Below are positions 1-5,878 of a DNA stretch of 9,426 bases, piece by piece. The translations under genes and the position numbers were made by a program. The stretch is taken from positions 1-9,426 of the forward strand of contig JBFIHZ010000137.1 in NCBI GenBank assembly GCA_041601535.1, in the 5' to 3' direction. How positions within the stretch are numbered: the stretch's first letter is position 1; the number at the start of each line of letters is the position of its first letter. The notes beneath the pieces were generated by a model, which worked only from the letters and a program-made list of their open reading frames with translations, was not told the origin of the DNA and did no database searches. The stretch comes from JBFIHZ01 sp041601535. Lineage in GTDB: Bacteria; Pseudomonadota; Gammaproteobacteria; Xanthomonadales; SZUA-36.

Positions 1-1035
1 GCCAGCCGCGAGGTGCACGAGGTGCGCCGCATTAACCTGGGCGACCGGCCGGTGATCGGAGTCCTGCTGGGCGAGGAGACCGACCAGGGTCTGAGCATAA
101 TTGGCGTCACGCCTGACGGGCCGGCCGAACGCGCCGGCATGCAGCAAGGTGATGTACTGACAGCCATCGGCGGCAGCGTGCTGACGGAGTGCGAAGAAGG
201 CCCGCGCAGTGCGCTGCTCAAAGCGATGTCTGCGACCGAAGAAGGCGAGCCGCTGGAAGTCACCATCGTACGCGACGGCCAGACCAGCCAGTTGACCATC
301 ACCCCGGAACGGCGCGAACCCAGCTCCTGGCACTCATTTGTGGAATTGCCCGAACCACCAGCGGCACCGGGTGCCCCCGGTGCGCCCCATCCGGCACCTG
401 CCCCGCGCGTTGTGATTGAGCGCATCAAGGTGCCCGAACTGGATACGGCAGCGCTGGAAAAGCAGATTCGTGAAATCACCGATCAGATCGATGAAATGGA
501 TTTCATGTTCGTCGATGACGCTGGCAAAACGCTGCAGTATTCCTACGACTTCAGCTACGACGACGAAGCCTTTTCAGATATCGGTGAGCACGCCATGAGT
601 GAGGCCAGGCTGCTGTTTGGCCTGCCGCAAACCCGCGGCCTGGAGCTGGCCGAACTGAACCCGGAACTGGGCAAATACTTCAAGGCTGATGCCGGCGTGC
701 TGGTGATCAAGGCGCGTGAGGACAATGCCTACGGCCTGCAATCGGGCGATGTGATTACCGCCATTGGCGCCAGCGAGGTGAAAACGCCTTCCGACCTGTT
801 GCGCGCGCTGCGCGAGGCGGAACCGGGCCAGGACATCGAGTTAAACATCAAGCGCGACCGCCGCAGCCGCACCCTGACGGCCCAGGTGCCGGAAAACCGC
901 CTGGGCCAGCTGCATATGCCGGCACCGTCAGACATGCCATCCGGCCTGCATTTCGAACACGAATTCTTTAGCGAGCAAACCGATGCGGCAAAAGCCGGTG
1001 CGCCGAAAGCTGACAGCTCCGCAGAGAACCCCTAG
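1..1035 (+). CDS. Two-PDZ-domain protein, 5' end outside the window
   Basis: The reading frame is open from base 1, so the gene starts upstream; the GTG at 13 is probably internal. Counting residues from that GTG, a first PDZ-like domain spans about 14-97, with a GVLLG carboxylate-loop-like stretch, GPAERAGMQQGD and a later VTIVRDGQ strand. A Pro/Ala-rich linker follows (about 113-131), then a charged, acidic middle with heptad-like spacing (about 140-195). A second PDZ-like domain spans about 208-292 (GVLVIKA, then GLQSGDVITAIG). The tail is hydrophilic. PDZ domains bind C-terminal or exposed peptides, and in bacteria they mostly act in the envelope, often beside a protease domain. No protease catalytic motif is visible here, and any signal peptide would lie upstream. 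The role is probably periplasmic peptide binding or scaffolding; the substrate is unknown. The gene is convergent with the next one. Confidence 0.85.
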   Translation, partial: ASREVHEVRRINLGDRPVIGVLLGEETDQGLSIIGVTPDGPAERAGMQQGDVLTAIGGSVLTECEEGPRSALLKAMSATEEGEPLEVTIVRDGQTSQLTITPERREPSSWHSFVELPEPPAAPGAPGAPHPAPAPRVVIERIKVPELDTAALEKQIREITDQIDEMDFMFVDDAGKTLQYSYDFSYDDEAFSDIGEHAMSEARLLFGLPQTRGLELAELNPELGKYFKADAGVLVIKAREDNAYGLQSGDVITAIGASEVKTPSDLLRALREAEPGQDIELNIKRDRRSRTLTAQVPENRLGQLHMPAPSDMPSGLHFEHEFFSEQTDAAKAGAPKADSSAENP

Positions 1036-1056
1036 GTACGGTGTTACAAGATGGAT

Positions 1057-1076
1057 CTGGGCCGTAACCGGCCCAG
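1057..1076. other. Perfect 8-bp hairpin after the PDZ gene
   Basis: CTGGGCCG and its exact complement CGGCCCAG are separated by the loop TAAC, beginning 22 bases after the PDZ stop codon. The stem is very GC-rich but no T run follows on either strand, so it is not a textbook intrinsic terminator. It could pause transcription, protect the 3' end of the mRNA, or be part of the repetitive intergenic element that follows. Confidence 0.5.
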
Positions 1077-1125
1077 GGACGGTCCAGCGTGTCCAAACGC
1101 CGCTTTGTTGATCCTGAGGCAAGGC

Positions 1126-1146
1126 GTTTTTACTCCGACCCCAAAT
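1126..1146. repeat. Intergenic 21-bp repeat, copy 1
   Basis: The copy runs from GTTTTTACT to GACCCCAAAT. It matches the copy at 1205-1225 at 20 of 21 positions (C here, T there, after TACT). Similarity extends leftward more weakly: GTCCAAACG at 1091 pairs with GTCAAAACG at 1171, giving an imperfect unit of about 80 bp. On the minus strand it reads ATTTGGGGTC-GGAGTAAAAAC. From memory, GGGGTCAGAGT words of this kind recur in proteobacterial intergenic DNA and near IS200-like or REP-associated transposase genes; no transposase is present here. An inverted repeat (AAACGCC at 1095-1101, GGCGTTT at 1123-1129) ending in a T run could also act as a weak rightward terminator. Confidence 0.6.
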
Positions 1147-1204
1147 GGGGGCCTGCCCAGGTACCAAGGCGTCAAAACGGTGGTTTGGGCCCCTTGTTGC
1201 GGGA

Positions 1205-1225
1205 GTTTTTACTCTGACCCCAAAT
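1205..1225. repeat. Intergenic 21-bp repeat, copy 2
   Basis: This is the second copy of the GTTTTTACT...GACCCCAAAT repeat, 79 bp to the right of copy 1 and in the same orientation. It ends 6 bases before the stop codon of the leftward DUF4404-type gene, so it would lie in the 3' untranslated region of both convergent transcripts. Its minus strand carries the core GGGGTCAGAGTAAAAAC. Confidence 0.6.
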
Positions 1226-1231
1226 AGGTAC

Positions 1232-1498
1232 TCAGATGCCTACTTTGGCCAGCACGTCGATGATTTCGCGGAAGAAGCGTTCGGCCACCGGGTATTCGGC
1301 GGCGAAGCGGCCTTCCAGGCGCTGCGCCTTGCGCTTCAGGGCTTCCAGGTCCCAGTCGTCGTCATCGTCATCTGTCAGGCGCTGCAGCTCACGTTCCAGG
1401 GCCTCGACCTCGTCACGCGTGTCCTGGTCTACCTCGCCGACGTCTTCCAGGGTGGTGCGTAACTGCTGCAGCAAAGCTTTCAATTGTTCTTGTGGCAT
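1232..1498 (-). CDS. DUF4404-type small helical protein
   Basis: The 88-residue product starts MPQEQLKALLQQL and ends FREIIDVLAKVGI. Both ends, and the size, fit the DUF4404 family of small, mostly helical cytoplasmic proteins of unknown function, as I recall it. The chain is highly charged and predicted helical throughout: one heptad-like segment spans residues 1-40, and another follows the acidic break. Residues 43-48 are six aspartates in a row, encoded by a GAY codon run. The reading frame continues upstream to 1843, but that stretch overlaps the CDF gene in antisense and does not resemble the family, so I chose the ATG at 1498. No clear Shine-Dalgarno is seen before it. It is divergent from the CDF transporter gene. 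The family assignment is from pattern memory; the function is unknown. Confidence 0.75.
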   Translation of the reverse strand: MPQEQLKALLQQLRTTLEDVGEVDQDTRDEVEALERELQRLTDDDDDDWDLEALKRKAQRLEGRFAAEYPVAERFFREIIDVLAKVGI

Positions 1499-1553
1499 GT
1501 TGGTCTGAACCGCTGGTGAGAAGGGGTGGCAATATGATAACAATTCCGCCAGC

Positions 1554-1582
1554 TTGTGACCTGTCCGGCCAAGCCCCATAAT
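1554..1582 (+). promoter_or_regulatory. Sigma70-like promoter for the CDF gene
   Basis: TTGTGA (1554-1559) and CATAAT (1577-1582) are separated by exactly 17 bases. They match the -35 consensus at 4 of 6 positions and the -10 consensus at 5 of 6. The start point would be near 1589, leaving a leader of about 28 bases before the ATG at 1617. No comparably good promoter was found for the divergent gene in the same intergenic space, although TATCAT is present on the minus strand near 1538. Confidence 0.55.
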
Positions 1583-1616
1583 TACGCCCTGTTTCGCAAC
1601 GGTAATCCCCAATCCG

Positions 1617-2522
1617 ATGTCAGCACCCAATTCGCTTAAATCCATCCTGTTCGCGTTTTTCGCCAACCTGTCCATTGCCATCGCCAAGGGCGTAGCGGCA
1701 TTGTTCACCGGTTCCAGCGCGATGCTGGCCGAAACCGTGCATTCCATGGCCGACGCCGGCAACCAGTTGTTGCTGATCCTGGGTCTGCGCCAGACCAGCC
1801 GCGCGCCCACCGATGAACACCCGCTGGGATTTGGCAAAAGCATTTATTTCTGGTCGTTCCTGGTGGCGGTGATCCTGTTCAGCATCGGCGGCATGTATTC
1901 GCTGTATGAAGGGGTGCACAAGTTCATGCACCCGACAGAGGTTAAAAGCCCGTGGATCGCGGTAGGCGTGCTGATTTTTGCCATCGTGGCCGAATCCATT
2001 TCCATGTGGGGCTGCATGCGCGAAGTGAACAAGGAACGCCATGGCCGCACCCTGTGGCGCTGGTTCCGCGAAAGCCGCACCAGCGCATTGATCGTGGTGT
2101 TCGGCGAAGACATCGCGGCGCTGACCGGCCTGGTGCTGGCCCTGTTCGCCATACTGGCCACGATTGCCACCGGCGACCCGATGTGGGATGCGATGGGCAC
2201 CATAGTCATCGGCGTGCTGCTGCTGGTCATCGCGGTGTTTATCGCCATCGAAATCAAGGCCCTGCTGATTGGTCAGAGCGTAGATCCCACTAAACTCAAT
2301 AACATGCGTGAGTTTATTGAGAGTCAGCCTCAGGTGGAATGCGTCTACAATCTGCTCACCATGCAGTTTGGCCCGGACGCCATGGTGGCGGTCAAAGCCC
2401 GCATGGTACCGCAGGCCTCCGATGTGGCGCTGGTCAAGGCCATCAACCAGACCGAGGCTGCCTTCCGCGAGCGCTTCGGCTCGGTGCGCTGGCTGTTTTT
2501 TGAACCGGATGTCCATGATTAG
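1617..2522 (+). CDS. Cation diffusion facilitator family transporter
   Basis: This 301-residue inner-membrane protein is predicted to export divalent metal (zinc or a similar ion) by proton exchange. Six hydrophobic segments lie at about 12-30, 33-57, 78-100, 113-132, 155-183 and 190-213. A soluble C-terminal domain (about 220-301) is of the ferredoxin-like type used for CDF dimerisation. TM2 carries the family metal motif H42-x3-D46 (HSMAD). TM5 keeps D165 in the sequence FGEDIAALTG, but the usual histidine four residues earlier is V161, with E164 beside the aspartate. This looks like the ZNT9/SLC30A9-like branch rather than the FieF/YiiP type. The basic loop at about 134-155 lies between TM4 and TM5. 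No strong Shine-Dalgarno precedes the ATG. The rimO start is 77 bases downstream, so read-through is possible. The family is certain; the transported ion is inferred. Confidence 0.9.
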   Translation: MSAPNSLKSILFAFFANLSIAIAKGVAALFTGSSAMLAETVHSMADAGNQLLLILGLRQTSRAPTDEHPLGFGKSIYFWSFLVAVILFSIGGMYSLYEGVHKFMHPTEVKSPWIAVGVLIFAIVAESISMWGCMREVNKERHGRTLWRWFRESRTSALIVVFGEDIAALTGLVLALFAILATIATGDPMWDAMGTIVIGVLLLVIAVFIAIEIKALLIGQSVDPTKLNNMREFIESQPQVECVYNLLTMQFGPDAMVAVKARMVPQASDVALVKAINQTEAAFRERFGSVRWLFFEPDVHD

Positions 2523-2562
2523 GCGCGCTAAACCCCTCTGCCAGGCCACCATCCTGCGTTTC

Positions 2563-2580
2563 GCGCGGAACCGTCCGCGC
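2563..2580. other. 7-bp GC hairpin between the CDF gene and rimO
   Basis: GCGCGGA and TCCGCGC are perfect complements around the loop ACCG. The hairpin lies 40 bases after the CDF stop codon and 19 bases before the rimO ATG. No T run follows, so termination is uncertain; it might attenuate read-through or affect rimO translation. Confidence 0.4.
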
Positions 2581-2599
2581 CCCAATACAGAATCCAACC

Positions 2600-4018
2600 A
2601 TGTCCGCTAACCCCAAAGTCGGTTTTGTCAGCCTGGGCTGCCCCAAAGCCCTGGTCGATTCCGAACGCATCCTTACCCAGCTGCGTACCGATGGCTATGA
2701 CATCAGCCCGGACTATGCCGGCGCCGATGTGGTGGTGGTCAATACCTGCGGTTTTATCGACAGCGCCAAGGCCGAGTCGCTGGAAGCCATTGGCGAAGCG
2801 CTGCAGGCCAATGGCCGGGTGATCGTGACCGGCTGCATGGGCAAGAACGCCGAGGACATTACCCGCGTACACCCCAGCGTGCTGGCGGTAACCGGCCCGC
2901 AGCAATACGAATCCGTGGTCAGCGCGGTGCATCAGCATGCCCCGCCGCGGGCCGGGCACGACCCCTTCACCAGCCTGGTGCCGGCTGCCCGCGAACGCGC
3001 TGACGCCGCCAGCGAGAGCATTGGCATCAAACTGACGCCGCGGCATTACGCCTATCTGAAAATATCCGAAGGCTGCAACCATAAATGCAGCTTCTGCATT
3101 ATTCCGTCGATGCGCGGCAAGCTGGCCAGCCGGCCGGTGGGCGAGGTATTAAGCGAAGCGGAACGGCTGGTAAATGCCGGTGTGAAGGAACTGCTGGTTA
3201 TCTCGCAGGACACCTCGGCCTATGGCGTGGACCTCAAATACAAGCTGGATTTCTGGGACGGCCGGCCGGTGCGCACCCGCATGAAAGAGCTGTGCGAAGG
3301 CCTTGGCAGCCTGGGCGCCTGGGTGCGGCTGCATTACGTCTACCCCTACCCGCACGTGGACGAGATTATCCCGATGATGGCGGAAAACCGCCTGCTGCCC
3401 TACCTGGACGTGCCGTTCCAGCACGGCAGCCCCAGCGTGCTGAAGCGCATGCGCCGCCCGGCGGCAGCGGAGAACACGCTGGAACGGGTCCGCCGCTGGC
3501 GCGAGATCTGCCCTGATCTGACCATCCGCAGCACCTTTATTGTCGGCTTTCCCGGCGAGACCGAGGCCGAGTTCGAGGAACTGCTGCAGTTCCTGCACGA
3601 AGCCCAACTTGACCGCGTGGGGTGTTTCACCTACTCGGCCGTGGAAGGCGCTGCCGCCAATGCCATCGAAGGCTCGGTAGCCGAAGAATTGAAGCAGGAG
3701 CGCTGGGACCGGTTTATGCAGACCCAGGCCGGCATCAGCCGCCAGCGGCTGCAACGCAAGGTGGGCACCTTGCAGCCGGTACTGGTGGATGAAGTCAACG
3801 CCCACGGCGCGGTGGCCCGCAGCATGGCCGATGCGCCGGAAATCGACGGCATCGTCAACATCCCGGTGGTGCGCGATGCCAGCGGCCGCGTGCTGAAGCC
3901 CGGCGACCTGGTCACGGTGCGCATCGATGCAGCCGACGACTATGACCTGAGCGGCACGCTGGTACCGGCCAAGCCGAATGAACCCCACTCGGGCCAACCC
4001 GAGCCGAGCCAGCGCTAA
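2600..4018 (+). CDS. rimO: Ribosomal protein S12 (uS12) methylthiotransferase RimO
   Basis: This radical-SAM enzyme adds a methylthio group to the beta carbon of the conserved aspartate of ribosomal protein S12 (Asp88 or 89 in E. coli numbering). The 472-residue product has the full family layout. The N-terminal MTTase domain carries the second iron-sulfur cluster cysteines C14 (SLGCPKALVDSE), C50 (NTCGFI) and C79 (TGCMG). The radical-SAM domain has C159, C163 and C166 in CNHKCSFC, followed by IIPSMRGKLASRP. A C-terminal TRAM domain lies at about 383-455. SLGCPKALVDSE and ARSMADAPEIDG separate RimO from the tRNA-modifying MiaB. Residues after about 456 are a short hydrophilic extension. No clear Shine-Dalgarno precedes the ATG, but the protein starts where the family does. 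Its 3' end overlaps or abuts rsmC. Confidence 0.97.
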   Translation: MSANPKVGFVSLGCPKALVDSERILTQLRTDGYDISPDYAGADVVVVNTCGFIDSAKAESLEAIGEALQANGRVIVTGCMGKNAEDITRVHPSVLAVTGPQQYESVVSAVHQHAPPRAGHDPFTSLVPAARERADAASESIGIKLTPRHYAYLKISEGCNHKCSFCIIPSMRGKLASRPVGEVLSEAERLVNAGVKELLVISQDTSAYGVDLKYKLDFWDGRPVRTRMKELCEGLGSLGAWVRLHYVYPYPHVDEIIPMMAENRLLPYLDVPFQHGSPSVLKRMRRPAAAENTLERVRRWREICPDLTIRSTFIVGFPGETEAEFEELLQFLHEAQLDRVGCFTYSAVEGAAANAIEGSVAEELKQERWDRFMQTQAGISRQRLQRKVGTLQPVLVDEVNAHGAVARSMADAPEIDGIVNIPVVRDASGRVLKPGDLVTVRIDAADDYDLSGTLVPAKPNEPHSGQPEPSQR

Positions 4019-5120
4019 GGCCGTGGAAAACGTCAGTGAACTGATCCTGCGTAGCCCCGAGCCGCTGGCCTCGCAGCACATCCTGCTGGTCAATCCGCCG
4101 CGCGATAACCTGCGCCAGAAACTGGGCGGCCTGAATGCCGAGGTCAGCCTGTTCACGCAGGATTTCGCCGACCACGGCTGGTTCGCGCAAAGCACGGTGA
4201 ACGTGCAGTTTGGTGTGCTGCCGGATGAACAGGCATTACCGCCCCGCATCATCGTGTTCCAGCCAAAGGAAAAGGCCCGGCTGGAGCTGCTATTGCATTT
4301 TCTGGCCTGCCATATGCCGGCCGACGGCGAACTGTGGCTGGTGGGCGAGAACCGCAGCGGCATCAAGTCGGCTGGCAAGCGCCTGGCGCAGTATTTCGGC
4401 CAGGTGGAAAAAACCGATACCGCCCGCCATTGCGGCCTGTACCGGGCCAGCCAGCCGCAGCATGAGCCGGCATTTGAGCTGGAAAACCACCAGGAAAAAT
4501 GGTTGCTGGGCGGTGCCGGTGAAGAACTGAAATTCGTCTCGCTGCCAGGCGCCTTCGCCCACGGCCGGCTGGACAAGGGTACCGAGCTGTTACTGGCCTA
4601 CCTGCGCGAGCAGGCCGCGACGGACGGCAAGGCCACCCATCAACCCGCTGGCGCGGTACTGGATTTTGGCTGTGGCATTGGCGTAATTGGCCTCAGTTTG
4701 CTGCGCCGCGACCCGGCTATCTGGCTGACCCTGCTGGACAGCTCGGCGCTGGCGCTGGAATCGGCCCGCCTGTCACTGGCCGCCAACGAGATGCAAGCCA
4801 CGGTGATCGCGTCCGATGGTCTTAATGAATTGCAATCGCGCTTTGACTGGATTGTCAGCAATCCGCCGTTTCACCGCGGTGTGGCGACCGATTACGACAC
4901 GGTGCAGCGGTTTATTGCCGATGCCGGTAAAAAACTCACCCGCCAGGGCAAGCTGCTGCTGGTGTGCAACCGTCACCTGCCGTATGAAGCCTGGCTGGAG
5001 AATGGCTTCGCCACGGTGGAAAACCTGCACCAGAACAGCCATTTCAAGCTGCTGCTGGCTTCCCGGCCACAGGCAGCCGCGGTCAGCCGCTCCAACCGCG
5101 CCGCGGCCAGCCGGCGATGA
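3978..5120 (+). CDS. rsmC: 16S rRNA (guanine1207-N2)-methyltransferase RsmC
   Basis: This SAM-dependent enzyme methylates N2 of G1207 in 16S rRNA of the assembled 30S subunit. The N-terminal degenerate methyltransferase-like domain (about 17-190) has the RsmC signatures VGENRSGIKSA (122-132) and DTARHCGLY (147-155), then LPGAF and LDKGTELLL. The catalytic domain has SAM motif I, DFGCGIGV (229-236), an acidic D254 strand end, and the N2-guanine motif NPPF (295-298) followed by HRG. At 380 residues it is somewhat longer than E. coli RsmC, with an extra Ala/Arg/Ser-rich C-terminus. The start is uncertain: ATG 3978 overlaps rimO by 41 bp, while the in-frame GTG at 4023, four bases after the rimO stop, gives VENVSELILRSPE, which matches the E. 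coli start region better. RlmG is a related alternative, but the motifs favour RsmC. Confidence 0.93.
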   Translation: MNPTRANPSRASAKAVENVSELILRSPEPLASQHILLVNPPRDNLRQKLGGLNAEVSLFTQDFADHGWFAQSTVNVQFGVLPDEQALPPRIIVFQPKEKARLELLLHFLACHMPADGELWLVGENRSGIKSAGKRLAQYFGQVEKTDTARHCGLYRASQPQHEPAFELENHQEKWLLGGAGEELKFVSLPGAFAHGRLDKGTELLLAYLREQAATDGKATHQPAGAVLDFGCGIGVIGLSLLRRDPAIWLTLLDSSALALESARLSLAANEMQATVIASDGLNELQSRFDWIVSNPPFHRGVATDYDTVQRFIADAGKKLTRQGKLLLVCNRHLPYEAWLENGFATVENLHQNSHFKLLLASRPQAAAVSRSNRAAASRR

Positions 5121-5240
5121 AGCCATGAGAAACCGGCCCGCGACCAGGCCTGCCGGGAATTATTGTGCCGAACACCGGTCGAAGCCTGCAGCCCGGCCCT
5201 CAATGGCCAGAGACATAGCCTGAGAAATGGCCCGCACGCT

Positions 5241-5246
5241 TATAAA
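5241..5246 (+). promoter_or_regulatory. Candidate -10 element for the small exported-protein gene
   Basis: TATAAA lies 33 bases before the ATG at 5280, in a gap of about 160 bp after rsmC that holds no other gene I can support. No good -35 hexamer lies 16-18 bases upstream. A second extended -10 look-alike, TGCTATACA (5259-5267), overlaps the ribosome binding site and is less plausible. Read-through from rsmC is also possible, since no terminator is seen between them. Confidence 0.3.
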
Positions 5247-5266
5247 CCAGACAACTGATGCTATAC

Positions 5267-5272
5267 AAAGGA
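5267..5272 (+). promoter_or_regulatory. Strong ribosome binding site (AAAGGA)
   Basis: AAAGGA ends 7 bases before the ATG at 5280, an ideal spacing. It fixes the start of the small exported protein. It is the clearest rightward Shine-Dalgarno in the window, as most other starts here lack one. Confidence 0.75.
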
Positions 5273-5279
5273 AACACCG

Positions 5280-5744
5280 ATGAATAAAACCTTACTGACC
5301 CTGGCATCTGCCACCGTGATTATTGCTACCACCTATTTCCTGGCCCATGCCGACAGCCCACCCAAGGCCGAGGCGCAGGCAGCGGCTGAAATGACCGCGC
5401 CCGCTGAAAACGGCACCCCGGCAACGGAAGCTGCCACCAGCGATGTCGAAGAAAAGGCCGCCGATGAGGCGCCGGTGAAAACCTACAGCCCCGGCATGCA
5501 GGTACCGGTAGATGGCACCAGCCTGAAGGCGTTTGACGCCAGCCTGGAGAAAATCAAGGAAGACAGCACCGAATCAGAATATATATCGCTGACCGGCGCG
5601 ATTGATTACCTGTTGGTGTATGACCTGTCCGCCAAGCGCAACCGCACCAAACTGGCCGCCAACCTGAACGGCCTGACCGGCGCGGAAATCATCGCCTGGG
5701 TTGAGAAAAAGAAAGGCCGCGGTAAAAGCGGCAAAAAACGCTGA
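5280..5744 (+). CDS. Small exported protein with a DUF6694-like C-terminal domain
   Basis: The 154-residue product begins with a typical signal peptide: K3 is basic, residues 5-21 are hydrophobic, and LAHA at 21-24 offers cleavage before D25. There is no lipobox cysteine, so a soluble periplasmic protein is more likely than a lipoprotein. Residues 25-66 are a low-complexity Ala/Glu/Pro/Thr linker. Residues about 76-142 form a compact predicted helical domain (VDGTSLKAFDASLEKI, AIDYLLVYDLSAKR, LNGLTGAEIIAWVE). Its pattern, a D-G-T/S start and a late L-x-G-x-T-x-x-E-I-I, resembles DUF6694 lipoprotein domains as I remember them. The tail is strongly basic (KKKGRGKSGKKR). The start is supported by a strong ribosome binding site and the end is followed by a terminator, so it may be a one-gene unit. 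The function is unknown. Confidence 0.8.
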   Translation: MNKTLLTLASATVIIATTYFLAHADSPPKAEAQAAAEMTAPAENGTPATEAATSDVEEKAADEAPVKTYSPGMQVPVDGTSLKAFDASLEKIKEDSTESEYISLTGAIDYLLVYDLSAKRNRTKLAANLNGLTGAEIIAWVEKKKGRGKSGKKR

Positions 5745-5781
5745 GTAAGCCAGCGGTGAAATCAGGCTGAAAAAATCATTC

Positions 5782-5796
5782 GTTCAACAGTTGAAC
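5782..5796. repeat. Inverted repeat GTTCAA-CAG-TTGAAC
   Basis: The 6-bp perfect arms surround CAG. The symmetry extends to ATT/AAT after one mismatched pair, giving a dyad of about 23 bp (5778-5800). It lies 37 bases after the stop codon of the small exported protein. The AT-rich symmetric form is compatible with a repressor operator as well as with an RNA hairpin; I cannot tell which. Confidence 0.5.
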
Positions 5797-5801
5797 AAAT
5801 C

Positions 5802-5817
5802 AGCGGCATATTCCGCT
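5802..5817. repeat. Inverted repeat AGCGG-CATATT-CCGCT
   Basis: The 5-bp perfect arms surround a 6-base loop, immediately after the previous dyad and 24 bases before the terminator stem. Weak on its own, it is notable as the second of three consecutive stem-loops. Confidence 0.4.
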
Positions 5818-5841
5818 AACGCTGCACAAACCAACAACTCC

Positions 5842-5874
5842 AGCCCCCGTCACACCAGTGGCGGGGGCTTTTTT
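5842..5874 (+). terminator. Strong Rho-independent terminator
   Basis: AGCCCCCG (5842-5849) pairs perfectly with CGGGGGCT (5862-5869). The stem continues through a T-G wobble and CAC/GTG to a tetraloop ACCA, about 12 pairs in all. Six T residues (5869-5874) follow on the plus strand, so it ends the rightward transcript of the small exported-protein gene. The leftward glycosyltransferase gene ends only 5 bases away; its transcript would form the same hairpin but without a trailing T run, so it works best in the rightward direction. Confidence 0.93.
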
Positions 5875-5878
5875 ATGC

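Noticed and set aside
1499..1843. N-terminal extension of the DUF4404-type frame up to 1843 on the minus strand
   Set aside because: It is antisense to the start of the CDF gene, has no family resemblance, and the short form matches the family's expected length.
2588..2593. CAGAAT as a -10 box for rimO
   Set aside because: No -35 hexamer lies at a suitable distance and the implied start would leave almost no leader.
1620..2597. Long minus-strand open frame (325 codons) opposite the CDF gene
   Set aside because: It is a His/Gln/Gly-rich shadow of the CDF gene with no recognisable domain; the plus strand encodes a clear transporter.
3149..4576. 475-codon minus-strand open frame across rimO and rsmC
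   Set aside because: It is antisense to two well-recognised enzymes with unbiased low-complexity composition; an artefact of GC-rich codon use.
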